A DNA stretch of 64,000 nucleotides, from assembly GCA_048262255.1 (NCBI GenBank), contig JBLXFH010000001.1, positions 682,001-746,000 on the forward strand. Reading direction: 5' to 3'. Shown one piece after another: positions 35,508 to 44,956 of the stretch (positions within the stretch are counted from its first letter, which is position 1; every line of letters starts with the position of its first letter). A program made the translations under genes and the position numbers. This DNA is from JABMNT01 sp048262255 (GTDB lineage Bacteria; Pseudomonadota; Alphaproteobacteria; Rhodospirillales; Casp-alpha2). Below the pieces are notes generated by a model. It was not told the DNA's origin. It saw only the letters and a list, made by a program, of their open reading frames with translations, and did not search any database.

Positions 35508-36337
35508 TATGCGCTCATCCGTTTCTCGCGGTGGATCACTTCCCCGGCCAGCGTCAAGTAGGCCTGTGATCCGGGGCAATTCATATCATAAAGCAATACG
35601 GGCAGGCCATGGGAAGGCGCTTCCGAAACCCGGATATTGCGCGGAATGACCGTATTATAGACCTTGTCACCGAAATGCTGGCGCACATCGCTGGCCACCA
35701 GATCCGACAGATTGTTACGTTTGTCATGCATGGTCAGAACAATACCCTGGATTTCCAGGCCCGGGTTGAGCGTATGTTTGATGCGCTCGATGGTTTTCAC
35801 CAGTTGGCTGATGCCCTCCAGGGCATAAAATTCGCATTGCAGTGGCACCAGCACGGCTTGCGCAGCGACCAATGCGTTTACGGTCAGCAAGCTCAATGCT
35901 GGCGGACAATCAATCAGGATATAATCATAAGCACCGCGCGCTTGATTCAGGGCTTCGCGCAACCGAAACTCGCGACCCGTGGCGCCCACCAGCTCGACCT
36001 CAGCCCCATAAAGATCGGGACCGGACGGGATCACATGCAGATCGGGAATGCCCGTATCCTGAATAACATCCAGAATTTGCGCCGTGCCAATCATCATATG
36101 ATAGGCATTTTGAGCCCGGTTTGAATGGGCCACACCCAACCCGGTCGAGGCGTTTCCTTGCGGGTCCAGGTCAACAATCAGAACACGCTGATGGATTGCA
36201 GCCAGCGCCGTGCCTAAATTAATAGTCGTTGTCGTTTTACCGACACCCCCTTTCTGGTTGGCGACCGCCAGAATGCGAGTACCGCGTTGCGAGGGGAGGG
36301 GCGCATGGGGTTGCTGCGGGAGAATCCTGTCAGTCAC
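35507..36337 (-). CDS. parA: chromosome partitioning ATPase ParA
   Basis: 276 residues, MinD/ParA-type ATPase. Deviant Walker A KGGVGKTTT (residues 28-36) with the signature lysine, switch I/II DLDPQGNAS and DYILIDCPPALS, and the conserved C-terminal PRNIRVSEAPSHG. It moves ParB-bound origins. It overlaps rsmG by 8 bases upstream and parB by one base downstream, so rsmG-parA-parB are translationally coupled. Confidence 0.97.
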   Translation of the reverse strand: MTDRILPQQPHAPLPSQRGTRILAVANQKGGVGKTTTTINLGTALAAIHQRVLIVDLDPQGNASTGLGVAHSNRAQNAYHMMIGTAQILDVIQDTGIPDLHVIPSGPDLYGAEVELVGATGREFRLREALNQARGAYDYILIDCPPALSLLTVNALVAAQAVLVPLQCEFYALEGISQLVKTIERIKHTLNPGLEIQGIVLTMHDKRNNLSDLVASDVRQHFGDKVYNTVIPRNIRVSEAPSHGLPVLLYDMNCPGSQAYLTLAGEVIHREKRMSA

Positions 36338-36977
36338 GATGTTTGACGCCTTTTAAGGTAAGAATGGTGCCGCCGGGATGCGTAATGCTGGCTGTTTCAA
36401 CCACATCCATTGTCCAATCTTTTGCCGCTTCGGTCAATTCGCCCTGTGCCTTTTCGCCTTTTAAAAAGACATAAGTGCTGTCCGCCTTGCCAAAGGGTGT
36501 GGCCAGTTCCAGCAACTTGGGCAGGGGAGCCAGGGCGCGGGCTGTAATCACATCGGATTTAAGATTGCGAACCGACTCGATACGCCGGGTATGAATGTGC
36601 GTGGCCGCCGAAGTGGCCCGGTTGACTTCTGTTAAAAACGCCGTTTTGCGACTATCGGCTTCTATTAAATGAACCTCAGGGCCTCCATAAGTCTTTGAAA
36701 ATAAAGCAATAATTATGCCTGGAAAACCTGCGCCACTCCCCAAATCCAACACGCTACGCGCCCCATCTGGAATCAGCGGATAAATCTGTAAGGAATCCAG
36801 AACATGACGGCGCCAAACATCTGCGAGGGTTGTCTTGCTAACCAGATTTATCCGCTGTTGCCATTTTTCCAGAAGATTAACATAGGTCTCGAGATCGCCC
36901 TGCAAAGCCGCTGGCAGTGCCGTCTCCGCGCAAAACTGCGCACGCGTCATGGGTGCCAGAAACGGGGCCGCTGTCAT
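36330..36977 (-). CDS. rsmG: 16S rRNA (guanine527-N7)-methyltransferase
   Basis: 215 residues, formerly GidB. SAM-binding motif SVLDLGSGAGFPGI, the conserved VWRRHVLDSLQIYPL just before it, and HLIEADSRKTAFLTEV after. It methylates G527 near the decoding site; loss gives streptomycin tolerance in other bacteria. It lies between mnmG (28 bases upstream) and parA (8-base overlap), the standard order. Confidence 0.96.
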   Translation of the reverse strand: MTAAPFLAPMTRAQFCAETALPAALQGDLETYVNLLEKWQQRINLVSKTTLADVWRRHVLDSLQIYPLIPDGARSVLDLGSGAGFPGIIIALFSKTYGGPEVHLIEADSRKTAFLTEVNRATSAATHIHTRRIESVRNLKSDVITARALAPLPKLLELATPFGKADSTYVFLKGEKAQGELTEAAKDWTMDVVETASITHPGGTILTLKGVKHRD

Positions 36978-37004
36978 AACATTACCTGTGTGATAAAAAT
37001 GGGA

Positions 37005-38870
37005 TTAACCTGCTAATCTTGTTTGGCCGCGCTTCACATAAGCCAGCAAAACAGTCAAGGCGGCAGGGGTAATGCCCGATATACGGGCCGCCGCCGCCAG
37101 GGTTGCCGGCCGGCCTTCCTGCAATTTCGCTTTCACCTCATTGGACAGGCCGGGAATGGGTTGAAAATCCAGATCATCCGGGATTTTCAGAGCCTCGTCC
37201 CGGCGAAAGGCCTTGATGTCGGCTTCCTGACGATCCAGATACCGCACATATAGTGCCTCAATCTCCAGCTGCCGCGCCACGGTCTCGGGCACAGCCTGCA
37301 GAGACGGCCATAAATCGGCAACCCGATCAAAGGACATATCCGGATAGGCCAGCAAATCCATGGCCGAACGACGCACGCCGTCGGATTTAACATCAACGCC
37401 GAGTCCTTGTAACTCATTGGGAGACTTAACAAGAGAATCTGTTTGATCTTTCCAATAGGTGAGGGTGCTCATTTTCTCACGGAATGCCACCAAGCGATTG
37501 CTTGTGACGCAGCCTACAGCAGCCCCCAGTTCCGTCAGGCGCTGATCAGCATTATCCGACCGAAGCTTGAGCCGGTATTCAGCCCGCGAAGTGAACATCC
37601 GGTAAGGCTCTTTGGTTCCAAGCGTCACCAGATCATCAATCATCACCCCAATATAGGCATCGGCCCGGTCCAGAACGAAGGCCGCCTGACCGCTGACCAA
37701 TCGGGCGGCGTTGACACCAGCCATTAAGCCCTGCGCCGCCGCTTCTTCGTAGCCCGTGGTGCCGTTGATTTGCCCGGCCAGGAACAATCCCGGTGCTTTT
37801 TGCGTTTCCAGGGACGGTTTGAGTTCGCGGGGATCAACAAAATCATACTCAATGGCATAACCTGGGCGCAGAATGGTCGCTTTTTCCAAACCAGGTATGG
37901 TTTTCAGGATCGCTTCCTGGACGGATTTCGGCAGTGAGGTGGAAATACCGTTGGGATAGACCGTCGGGTCTTCGAGACCTTCCGGCTCCAGAAAAATCTG
38001 ATGGCGGTCGCGGTCGGCAAAACGTACCACCTTGTCTTCAATGGAAGGGCAGTAGCGGGGACCAATGCTTTCGATCTGACCAGAATACATGGCCGATAAA
38101 TGGATATTCTCGGCAATCAGATCATGCGTCTCTTTGTTGGTATGGGTGATGTGGCAGGGGATTTGCGGCGTCGTAATTCTGTCCGTCAAATAGGAAAAAG
38201 GCTGCGGCGGCGTATCACCAGCCTGTTCTGCCAAATGGGTATAATCGATGGTCCGCCCGTCGAGGCGCGGCGGCGTCCCGGTTTTCAAACGCCCCAGACG
38301 GAACCCCAGCCGCTTGAAAGTGTAGCTCAGGCCAACGGCCCGACGCTCATTCACCCGGCCCGCCGGAATCCGGCTTTTGCCCACATGAATAAGCCCGCGC
38401 AGAAACGTGCCCGTGGTAATGACAACGGCTCCAGCGCGATAGTCCTGGCCCGCCTCGGTGCGCACACCGGCCACACGGCCTCGCGCGTCCATAATCAGGT
38501 CATCCACCGGCTCGCCGATGATCTCCAGATTATCCTGTGTCTGAAGCAGGGACTGAATAGCATTACGATAGAGCTTGCGATCGGCCTGGGCCCGCGGGCC
38601 GCGCACGGCCGGGCCCTTGCTCTGATTCAACACCCGGAACTGGATACCGCCCTGATCAATGGCCTTACCCATAAGCCCGTCAAGCGCGTCAATCTCCCGC
38701 ACCAACTGGCCCTTGGCCAGGCCGCCAATGGCCGGGTTACAGGACATCTCGCCGATGGTCTCAACCTTGTGGGTCAACAGCAGGGTTTTGGCGCCAAGGC
38801 GCGCTGAAGCCGCCGCCGCCTCACTGCCTGCGTGTCCACCACCGATCACAATTACATCATAGGTCTTCAT
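37005..38870 (-). CDS. mnmG: tRNA uridine 5-carboxymethylaminomethyl modification enzyme MnmG
   Basis: 621 residues from the ATG of MKTYDVIVIGGGHAGSEAA; 12 upstream codons do not fit the family. FAD-binding GGGHAG near residue 10, the conserved CNPAIGG segment with the catalytic Cys, the GidA signatures PGYAIEYD and GLFLAGQINGT, and a helical C-terminal domain. With MnmE it forms the cmnm5U34 tRNA modification using a folate-derived methylene group. The 200 bases upstream hold the parS cluster, and mnmE follows on the same strand beyond it. Confidence 0.97.
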   Translation of the reverse strand: MKTYDVIVIGGGHAGSEAAAASARLGAKTLLLTHKVETIGEMSCNPAIGGLAKGQLVREIDALDGLMGKAIDQGGIQFRVLNQSKGPAVRGPRAQADRKLYRNAIQSLLQTQDNLEIIGEPVDDLIMDARGRVAGVRTEAGQDYRAGAVVITTGTFLRGLIHVGKSRIPAGRVNERRAVGLSYTFKRLGFRLGRLKTGTPPRLDGRTIDYTHLAEQAGDTPPQPFSYLTDRITTPQIPCHITHTNKETHDLIAENIHLSAMYSGQIESIGPRYCPSIEDKVVRFADRDRHQIFLEPEGLEDPTVYPNGISTSLPKSVQEAILKTIPGLEKATILRPGYAIEYDFVDPRELKPSLETQKAPGLFLAGQINGTTGYEEAAAQGLMAGVNAARLVSGQAAFVLDRADAYIGVMIDDLVTLGTKEPYRMFTSRAEYRLKLRSDNADQRLTELGAAVGCVTSNRLVAFREKMSTLTYWKDQTDSLVKSPNELQGLGVDVKSDGVRRSAMDLLAYPDMSFDRVADLWPSLQAVPETVARQLEIEALYVRYLDRQEADIKAFRRDEALKIPDDLDFQPIPGLSNEVKAKLQEGRPATLAAAARISGITPAALTVLLAYVKRGQTRLAG

Positions 38871-38947
38871 GGCGCGGAATGTAGGGTTGGGCGGGCAGGG
38901 AGTCAATCTGGTTTTGCGGTCAGATTTTGTTGGCGGGTTTTGCCATA

Positions 38948-38963
38948 TGTTTCACGTGAAACA
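38948..38963. promoter_or_regulatory. parS site 1
   Basis: TGTTTCACGTGAAACA, the perfect 16-base palindromic bacterial parS, bound by ParB. It is the first of three copies between mnmG and mnmE. Confidence 0.97.
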
Positions 38964-38996
38964 AACCTACCGGGCACGAGTGTCAAAACGGGTCTT

Positions 38997-39012
38997 TGTT
39001 TCACGTGAAACA
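38997..39012. promoter_or_regulatory. parS site 2
   Basis: A second perfect copy of the 16-base parS palindrome, 49 bases from the first (start to start). parB is about 3.5 kb away. Confidence 0.97.
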
Positions 39013-39043
39013 ATATGCGAAAGAATAGGGGGTTCCTGTTCGA

Positions 39044-39059
39044 TGTTTCACGTGAAACA
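39044..39059. promoter_or_regulatory. parS site 3
   Basis: A third perfect copy of the 16-base parS palindrome, 47 bases from the second and 12 bases from the end of mnmE. The three sites lie close to 4.5-5 helical turns apart. Confidence 0.97.
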
Positions 39060-39070
39060 CATGGCGGAAT

Positions 39071-40408
39071 TTATTTTCCGATACAAAAGTCGCGAAAAAT
39101 AACATCCAGAAGATCTTCCACATCGACGCGTCCCGTAATCCGCCCCAGTGCGGCACAGGCTGTGCGCAGATTTTCCGCCGCCAGTTCCGGCATCCCTACC
39201 AAAGACGGCAAATCTTCAAAGCGCGCAAGGGCTTCCAGACAATCTTCCAGGGCGGCACGGTGGCGGGCTCGAGTCAGGCTTGGTTGTTCCGACAACCCAT
39301 AACGGTCCTTAACCCGCACCTTAAGTCTTTCGATCAGCTCGCCAATACCTGCGCCCGTCAAAGCCGAAAGAGTCAGCACTTCTGTGTCGATAACCGTCTC
39401 CACTTTCAGTTCCAAATCGCTTTTGTTGAGAACAACAAGCGTTTGCCCATCAATCAATGTTTCGATATCCGCCGGGAGCAGGGGGCTCTGGCTGGGGTCG
39501 GCGACAATAATTTTGAGGTCCGCGTCCGCTGCCTGAATCAAGGCGCGCCGCACACCTTCACCCTCAATCCCATCTGACGTATCGCGGATTCCGGCCGTAT
39601 CCGAAAGAACCACAGGAATACCCGCCAGATCCAGATGGACTTCAATCACATCCCGTGTTGTACCTGCGGTTTCCGAGACAATAGCGGCATCGCGATGCGC
39701 CAATTGATTCAGCAGGCTGGATTTCCCCGCATTGGGGCGTCCCAACAGGGCCACCCGCACCCCGTCACGCAAACGCTGTCCCTGATGGCCGGCGGCCAGA
39801 TGCTCTTGTATGTGCCCTTTCAACACTGAGACTTGCAAACGGACATCGGCTTCAAGCCCATCCGGGATATCTTCTTCAGCAAAATCGATGGTGGTTTCCA
39901 GATAGGCCGAAGCGCGAAGCAGACGGGCTCGCCAGTCTTCATAGAGATCACCCAAAACGCCCTTCATTTGACGTAACGCCTGGTCACGCTGCGCCGCCGT
40001 TTCCGCATCCACAAGATCGGCCAGGCCTTCCGCCGCCGTCAGGTCCATTTTGCTATTTTCAAAAGCACGGCGGGTGAATTCGCCGGGCTCCGCCAGACGA
40101 AACCCATCGATGCGGGCGAGGGCTCTTAACACCCCGTCAACGACGGCTCGGCCGCCATGCAGATGAAGTTCAACCACGTCTTCCCCGGTAAAACTCTTCG
40201 GTCCCGGAAACCAGAGCGCCAGAGCCTCATCCAGAAGACTTTGGGTTTGCAGATCAACGAGCCGGACTCGCGTGACGATCCTTGGTGATGGGCAAGCAAC
40301 GCCGAGATGCCGGAAAGTCGATTCGGCTGCGTCACCAGACAGACGAATGACCGCGACGCCCGCCTTGCCGGCACCGCTGGCGAGGGCGAAAATGGTTCCC
40401 GTTTTCAT
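39071..40408 (-). CDS. mnmE: tRNA modification GTPase MnmE
   Basis: 445 residues, formerly TrmE/ThdF. N-terminal folate-binding domain (residues 1-120), helical domain, inserted G domain with G1 GRPNAGKSSL near 221, G2/G3 TAGTTRD and DTAGIRDT, G4 NKSD, and the C-terminal Cys motif CIGK at 442-445. Partner of MnmG in making cmnm5U34. It starts at the ATG at 40408. The separation from mnmG is occupied by parS. Confidence 0.97.
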   Translation of the reverse strand: MKTGTIFALASGAGKAGVAVIRLSGDAAESTFRHLGVACPSPRIVTRVRLVDLQTQSLLDEALALWFPGPKSFTGEDVVELHLHGGRAVVDGVLRALARIDGFRLAEPGEFTRRAFENSKMDLTAAEGLADLVDAETAAQRDQALRQMKGVLGDLYEDWRARLLRASAYLETTIDFAEEDIPDGLEADVRLQVSVLKGHIQEHLAAGHQGQRLRDGVRVALLGRPNAGKSSLLNQLAHRDAAIVSETAGTTRDVIEVHLDLAGIPVVLSDTAGIRDTSDGIEGEGVRRALIQAADADLKIIVADPSQSPLLPADIETLIDGQTLVVLNKSDLELKVETVIDTEVLTLSALTGAGIGELIERLKVRVKDRYGLSEQPSLTRARHRAALEDCLEALARFEDLPSLVGMPELAAENLRTACAALGRITGRVDVEDLLDVIFRDFCIGK

Positions 40409-40454
40409 TGCTGTTTCAGAACATCTTTAATCAAAACACGACACCTAGTAGGCC

Positions 40455-40796
40455 TTAATCGTTCGGCCCCAACATTAAGTCTTTGACAAGATTCCCTTTT
40501 TGCAGGTGCTCGACCAGAACCCGCTCCACATCCTCAATCGATTCGCATCGGTACCAAACCCCTTCCGGATAAACCACAAGGGTCGGGCCCAGCTCACAGC
40601 GGTCGAGACAGCCCGCGGCATTGATTCGGGTGCGGTCCAGACCCAACTCCTTGGCCCGGGCCTTCATGTAATTGCGCAGTTTCTCCGCGCCTCTCGCCTT
40701 GCAACAGCCGCGCGGATGACCGTCGGGCCGTTCATTGGTGCAAAAAAACACGTGGGATTTATAAAACAGGTCCGTCACAGGCAAACTCTCACTCAC
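40455..40796 (-). CDS. thioredoxin-like [2Fe-2S] ferredoxin domain protein
   Basis: 113 residues. The conserved Cys set is Cys19 (VFFCTNERP), Cys31/Cys32 (HPRGCCKARG), Cys63 and Cys67 (AAGCLDRCELGP), as in (2Fe-2S) ferredoxins of the thioredoxin-like fold, for example the shethna-type proteins. Cytoplasmic electron carrier or sensor; partner unknown. Its start is 3 bases from the end of the DUF6489 gene upstream, so the two are in one unit. Confidence 0.88.
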   Translation of the reverse strand: MSESLPVTDLFYKSHVFFCTNERPDGHPRGCCKARGAEKLRNYMKARAKELGLDRTRINAAGCLDRCELGPTLVVYPEGVWYRCESIEDVERVLVEHLQKGNLVKDLMLGPND

Positions 40797-40799
40797 GCG

Positions 40800-41060
40800 T
40801 CAGGCTCCCTCTTTCGAGGAATCATCGGATGAGGATTGCCCCATCTGCGACCAGAACATTTTCTGCAGCTGCTCGAAACCCTGAACGCCCACCGGCATCC
40901 AGGTCTTGATCATCGTTTCCGGGTCCATGGCCGATAAATTCGATTTCATGCGATCCTCAACTTCCCGCATCAAGTTCTCCTGCATAGGTTTCACATCCGG
41001 CAGGCCGAGAAAAGTGCGCGCCTCTTCCGGCGTGCATTCAATATCGAAATTGATTTTCAT
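40800..41060 (-). CDS. DUF6489 family protein
   Basis: 86 residues, beginning MKINFDIECTPEEARTFLGLPDV and ending in an acidic, Ser-rich tail. The middle QENLMREVEDRMKSNLSAMDPETMIKTWMP is helical and amphipathic. The family is restricted to alphaproteobacteria and close relatives, with no known function; the name is from memory of the pattern. It shares an operon with the [2Fe-2S] protein and is divergent from the YyaL-like gene. Confidence 0.82.
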   Translation of the reverse strand: MKINFDIECTPEEARTFLGLPDVKPMQENLMREVEDRMKSNLSAMDPETMIKTWMPVGVQGFEQLQKMFWSQMGQSSSDDSSKEGA

Positions 41061-41188
41061 CTGACTGTCCTATTCATCGATAAAAGTAAATTAACGGTTG
41101 TCTTCCCTGCCGTTGCTCCCAAACTAAGCATGAAGGGGCGCACTGGCAACGCAGGACGTTCTTTTTCTTGTTTACCAAAAGGAAGATC

Positions 41189-43234
41189 ATGACCCACAAC
41201 CGCCTCGCTGATCAATCCAGCCCTTATTTGCGCCAGCATAAGGACAACCCCGTCCATTGGTACGCCTGGGGGCCGGAGGCCTTCGAAGCGGCGCAGCGCG
41301 ACAACAAACCAATTCTGTTGTCCATCGGTTATGCTGCCTGTCACTGGTGCCATGTCATGGCCCATGAAAGCTTCGAGAGCGATGCCATCGCCGCGGTCAT
41401 GAACGACCTGTTCATCAACATCAAGGTCGATCGGGAAGAACGGCCCGATGTCGATCAAATCTACCAGAGCGCCCTGGCGCTTCTGGGCGAGCAGGGGGGA
41501 TGGCCGCTGACCATGTTTTTGACCCCCGAACGCGAACCCTTCTGGGGCGGCACTTATTTTCCCGCCACCCCCAAGTACGGTCGTCCTGGCTTTCCGCAGG
41601 TGCTTGAGCAAATCGAGCGCACCTACCGTCAGGACCCGGCCCGCATCTCCAATAATGTGAACGCGCTGAAAGATGCACTGACACAGATGGCGCAGCCGAA
41701 GGCCGGCGGCCTGCTTTCCCGCACCACACTGGATCAGGCGGCATCGGCGTTGATTAATTCCGTCGACACCCTGCATGGCGGCACCCAGGGCGCGCCGAAA
41801 TTTCCGCAGCCCTCGTTTTTCCGGTTTCTGTGGAACGCCTACAAACGAACAGGCGACACGGCCTATAAAGGAGGCGTGCTGATTACCCTCGACAACATTT
41901 GCCAAGGCGGCATTTACGATCATCTGGGCGGCGGTTTTGCCCGCTATTCAACTGACGAATACTGGCTCGCCCCGCATTTTGAGAAAATGCTTTACGACAA
42001 CGCCCTGCTTATGGAGCTGCTTTGCGACGTCTGGAAAGAAACCCGCGCACCACTCTATGCAACCCGCATCGCCGAAACCGTCCATTGGTTGTGCCGCGAC
42101 ATGAAGAACGGCGGCGAGGTTTCCTATGGGTTTGCCGCCGCCGTTGACGCAGACAGCGAGGGCGAGGAAGGCAAGTTCTGTGTCTGGTCGGAAGCCGAGA
42201 TCAATACCATCCTTGGCGATGCTGCACCTGCCTTCAAGGCCGCCTATGACGTCAGCCCCTACGGCAACTGGGAGGATCACAACATCCTCAACCGGACGCA
42301 GCGCATGGATTTGCTGGATGAGGCTCAGGAAACGGCTTTGAAGGTGTCGCGCGAAAAGCTGTTCACGGAACGGCAAAAACGCGTTCAGCCCATGCGTGAT
42401 GACAAGGTGCTGGCCGACTGGAACGGCATGATGATCGCCGCCCTTGCCAAGGCTGCCGTACTTTTTGAGCACGCCGACTGGATGACCGAAGCCAAAATTG
42501 CCTATGCTTTTGTCCAGACCGAGATGACAGAAAACGGCCGCCTGCACCATGCCTGGTGTGCCGGCAAGGCCGATCACCCGGCAACCCTCGATGATTACGC
42601 CAACATGGCCCGCGCCGCATTGATGCTGTTTGAAACAACGGCCGAGGCGGCCTATCTGGAAGACGCCAAAGCCTGGGTCGCAGTGCTCGATAATCATTAC
42701 TGGGATGCAGAAAATGGCGGTTATTATCTCAGTGCCGACGATACAAACGATACCCTATTCCGGCCAAAGTCTGCTCAGGACAACGCCGTGCCCTCCGGCA
42801 ACGGCGTCATGGCCGAAGTGCTGGCCCGGCTGTTCCTGGTCACCGGCGACAACGCCTATGAAACCCGCGCCAATGACATGATCAACGCCATGACGCCCGA
42901 AGACCCGCGCGCCTCTTTGCATCACCCGAGCCTGATGTGCGGGTTCGAGATGCTGACCCACGCAACACAAATCGTGCTGATCGGCGATCTGCAGGATAAA
43001 ACCCTGGCCCAGATGCACCAGACGGCCCTTGGGATCGCTGCGCCCAATCTGGTGGTCAACGTCATTGCGCCGGATGCGCCTCTGGCACAATCCCACCCGG
43101 CCAGCGGCAAGGCACAGATCGACGGCAAGGCGACCGCCTATGTCTGCCAGAGCATGACCTGTGGGTTGCCCGTCACCACCATTGATGCCTTGCGTGCTGC
43201 CGTGGATGGACAGACCAGCAAGCCGGACCGTTAA
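41189..43234 (+). CDS. YyaL-like thioredoxin-domain protein (DUF255)
   Basis: 681 residues from the ATG preceded by AAGGAAG; a TTG seven codons earlier is in frame but has no ribosome site. N-terminal thioredoxin-like domain with SPYLRQHKDNPVHWYAW and the active-site pair AACHWCHVMAHESF, then an (alpha/alpha)6-barrel like N-acylglucosamine epimerase (RYSTDEYWLAPHFEKMLYDNA, NPSVWSE-like stretch). The domain pair is widespread; its substrate is unknown. No signal peptide. Its promoter shares the gap with the divergent DUF6489 gene. Confidence 0.9.
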   Translation: MTHNRLADQSSPYLRQHKDNPVHWYAWGPEAFEAAQRDNKPILLSIGYAACHWCHVMAHESFESDAIAAVMNDLFINIKVDREERPDVDQIYQSALALLGEQGGWPLTMFLTPEREPFWGGTYFPATPKYGRPGFPQVLEQIERTYRQDPARISNNVNALKDALTQMAQPKAGGLLSRTTLDQAASALINSVDTLHGGTQGAPKFPQPSFFRFLWNAYKRTGDTAYKGGVLITLDNICQGGIYDHLGGGFARYSTDEYWLAPHFEKMLYDNALLMELLCDVWKETRAPLYATRIAETVHWLCRDMKNGGEVSYGFAAAVDADSEGEEGKFCVWSEAEINTILGDAAPAFKAAYDVSPYGNWEDHNILNRTQRMDLLDEAQETALKVSREKLFTERQKRVQPMRDDKVLADWNGMMIAALAKAAVLFEHADWMTEAKIAYAFVQTEMTENGRLHHAWCAGKADHPATLDDYANMARAALMLFETTAEAAYLEDAKAWVAVLDNHYWDAENGGYYLSADDTNDTLFRPKSAQDNAVPSGNGVMAEVLARLFLVTGDNAYETRANDMINAMTPEDPRASLHHPSLMCGFEMLTHATQIVLIGDLQDKTLAQMHQTALGIAAPNLVVNVIAPDAPLAQSHPASGKAQIDGKATAYVCQSMTCGLPVTTIDALRAAVDGQTSKPDR

Positions 43235-43243
43235 ATAGCAGCC

Positions 43244-43669
43244 ATGGTCCCCGTTACCGCCACCATCAGTCTAAACGACGACGACATCGAGGAGCAGTTC
43301 ATCCGCGCCCCGGGTGCCGGTGGGCAAAAGGTCAACAAGACGGCATCGGCCGTCCAGCTCCGCTTTCATGCGCGTCGCTGCAAGGCCCTGCCAAACGCCG
43401 TTTATCTGCGTTTGAAAACCCTTGCCGGGCGACGCATGACCCAGGAGGGGGACCTCGTGATTACGGCCAGCTCCCATCGCACCCAGGAGCTTAACCGCAA
43501 GGACGCCCGCGATCGCCTGGTCGCCCTGATTGTTGAAGCCGCCGTAGCGCCAAAATACCGCCGCCCCAGCAAACCCAGCAAATCGGCAAAAGCCAAACGG
43601 GTTGTCACGAAAAAGCAACGCGGCGCGACCAAGAAAACCCGGGGCCGCGTTGCCATACCCCACGATTAA
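43244..43669 (+). CDS. arfB: ribosome-rescue peptidyl-tRNA hydrolase ArfB
   Basis: 141 residues. GGQ motif in FIRAPGAGGQKVNKTASAVQLRF (near residue 27-29) as in class I release factors, without the codon-reading domain. The C-terminal 35 residues are rich in Lys and Arg (KSAKAKRVVTKKQRGATKK), which occupies the mRNA channel of stalled ribosomes in ArfB/YaeJ. It frees peptides from ribosomes without a stop codon. The start is nine bases after the YyaL-like stop, suggesting co-transcription. Confidence 0.93.
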   Translation: MVPVTATISLNDDDIEEQFIRAPGAGGQKVNKTASAVQLRFHARRCKALPNAVYLRLKTLAGRRMTQEGDLVITASSHRTQELNRKDARDRLVALIVEAAVAPKYRRPSKPSKSAKAKRVVTKKQRGATKKTRGRVAIPHD

Positions 43670-43700
43670 GCCTCCGTTCTATTCTGAGACGGTATTGCGG

Positions 43701-44144
43701 CTAAATTTGCAGAACCAAATGCGGGCAGCCATTTGATGTCTTTTCAAGCGTACGGCCATCCGCACCAATAGTGCAGGAAACCCGTTTGCGAAAATTGGAC
43801 ATGCCTTCAAAGGTGATCACATCAACCGCGTCATCAAAGACCAGCGTCACCCGGTGCCGGTCAGAATGCACAAGGCTCTGTACGCCAAGAACTTCTCCCT
43901 CAAAAGGCTGCCCGAGATACGTTCCGCAGACTCTTTGACCCAACTGAACCGGAGCGTCGGGAGGGCGATTGCCAACTGCCGCATGCAATGTATTCCAATC
44001 GCGGTATCCATGCTGATGGGCCAATAGCTCAAGGGACTGACCATGCCCAATCTGGGTGCCGCTAAGCTGCAATTGGGCGCGCAGGCGCTTTGCCTGATCT
44101 TTTAATGCCGGCAGAGTTGGAAGGATTACAGACTCGTTCATCAT
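43701..44144 (-). CDS. glyoxalase-superfamily-related domain protein
   Basis: 147 residues. The N-terminal part ALKDQAKRLRAQLQLSGTQI and SLELLAHQHGYRDWNTLHAA is typical of the glyoxalase-related N-terminal domain found in short proteobacterial proteins; the rest (VQLGQRVCGTYLGQPFEGEV) is beta-rich. Function unknown. The gene converges on arfB and starts with two adjacent ATGs. Its sequence is like that of proteins often found alone or in stress contexts. Confidence 0.7.
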   Translation of the reverse strand: MMNESVILPTLPALKDQAKRLRAQLQLSGTQIGHGQSLELLAHQHGYRDWNTLHAAVGNRPPDAPVQLGQRVCGTYLGQPFEGEVLGVQSLVHSDRHRVTLVFDDAVDVITFEGMSNFRKRVSCTIGADGRTLEKTSNGCPHLVLQI

Positions 44145-44399
44145 AAACCTCTTTGCGTTTTTGATGCGGTATATGAATGGGGCTCACGTTGCCATCGGAC
44201 CGCATACAAACGATGAGGAAAGATGTGTCTGGTTCACGAAGGCTTCACCATGGCTTGTGCCAGTGAGCGGCAGGGGCCTTCACCCGTCCCCTAGATAAGC
44301 ATCCGTTTTGGCCTTGTCAAATGACGCCAGAGGATTGGCCCAGGCATGTCCATATCCTATAAGTAACGATGAGGCGGTTTTTCAAGGAGTACGACATTC

Positions 44400-44888
44400 G
44401 TGAGCCAGACCCAGACCGTTTATTTGAACTCGCCCGTCGGGCCATTGGCGGTGAGCGCCGATGGCGCACAAATTGTCGCCGTCACCTGGGGCCGGGAAGC
44501 AAACGAAACGCCGACCGGTCTGCTGGTAGAGGCGCGGGACCAGCTTCTGGCCTATTTTGACGGCCGCCTGCAAACCTTCGATTTACCGCTGCAATTAAGT
44601 GGCAGCCTGTTCCAGCAAGACGTCTGCCGGGAAATGCTGAAAATCCCCTATGGAAAAACACGGACCTACGGCGATATTGCCAAAACCCTCAACAGCAGCG
44701 CCCAGCCGGTGGGCGGGGCCTGTGGCCGCAATATGATCCCGATCCTCATTCCCTGCCACCGGGTCCTTGGAGCGGATGACAAAATGACCGGGTTTTCCGG
44801 TGCCGGGGGTATTGAAACCAAGCAACGTTTGTTGCGCCATGAAGGCTGGCGACCAAAAGAGCCGGATTTGTTCGCCCCGGCCGGTTAG
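44400..44888 (+). CDS. ogt: methylated-DNA-protein cysteine methyltransferase
   Basis: 162 residues from a GTG with AAGGAG upstream. The suicide Cys119 lies in the diagnostic IPCHRVLG; the preceding helix-turn-helix reads YGKTRTYGDIAKTLN and the Arg finger is in CGRNMIP. It transfers alkyl groups from O6-alkylguanine to itself. Unlike Ada, no N-terminal regulatory domain is present. The gene stands alone between the glyoxalase-related and aminotransferase genes. Confidence 0.93.
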   Translation: MSQTQTVYLNSPVGPLAVSADGAQIVAVTWGREANETPTGLLVEARDQLLAYFDGRLQTFDLPLQLSGSLFQQDVCREMLKIPYGKTRTYGDIAKTLNSSAQPVGGACGRNMIPILIPCHRVLGADDKMTGFSGAGGIETKQRLLRHEGWRPKEPDLFAPAG

Positions 44889-44956
44889 GCATTTTCACTC
44901 CCGCCATATAATGCTACAGGTCATCCAACTTTGATCCCTGAATACCGGAGTCTGTG

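Noticed and set aside
38100..38807. A 235-codon plus-strand frame opposite mnmG
   Set aside because: Antisense to a strongly conserved gene; no start context or recognisable sequence.
41057..41923. A 288-codon minus-strand frame opposite the start of the YyaL-like gene
   Set aside because: It overlaps the conserved CHWC domain on the other strand and lacks protein-like pattern.
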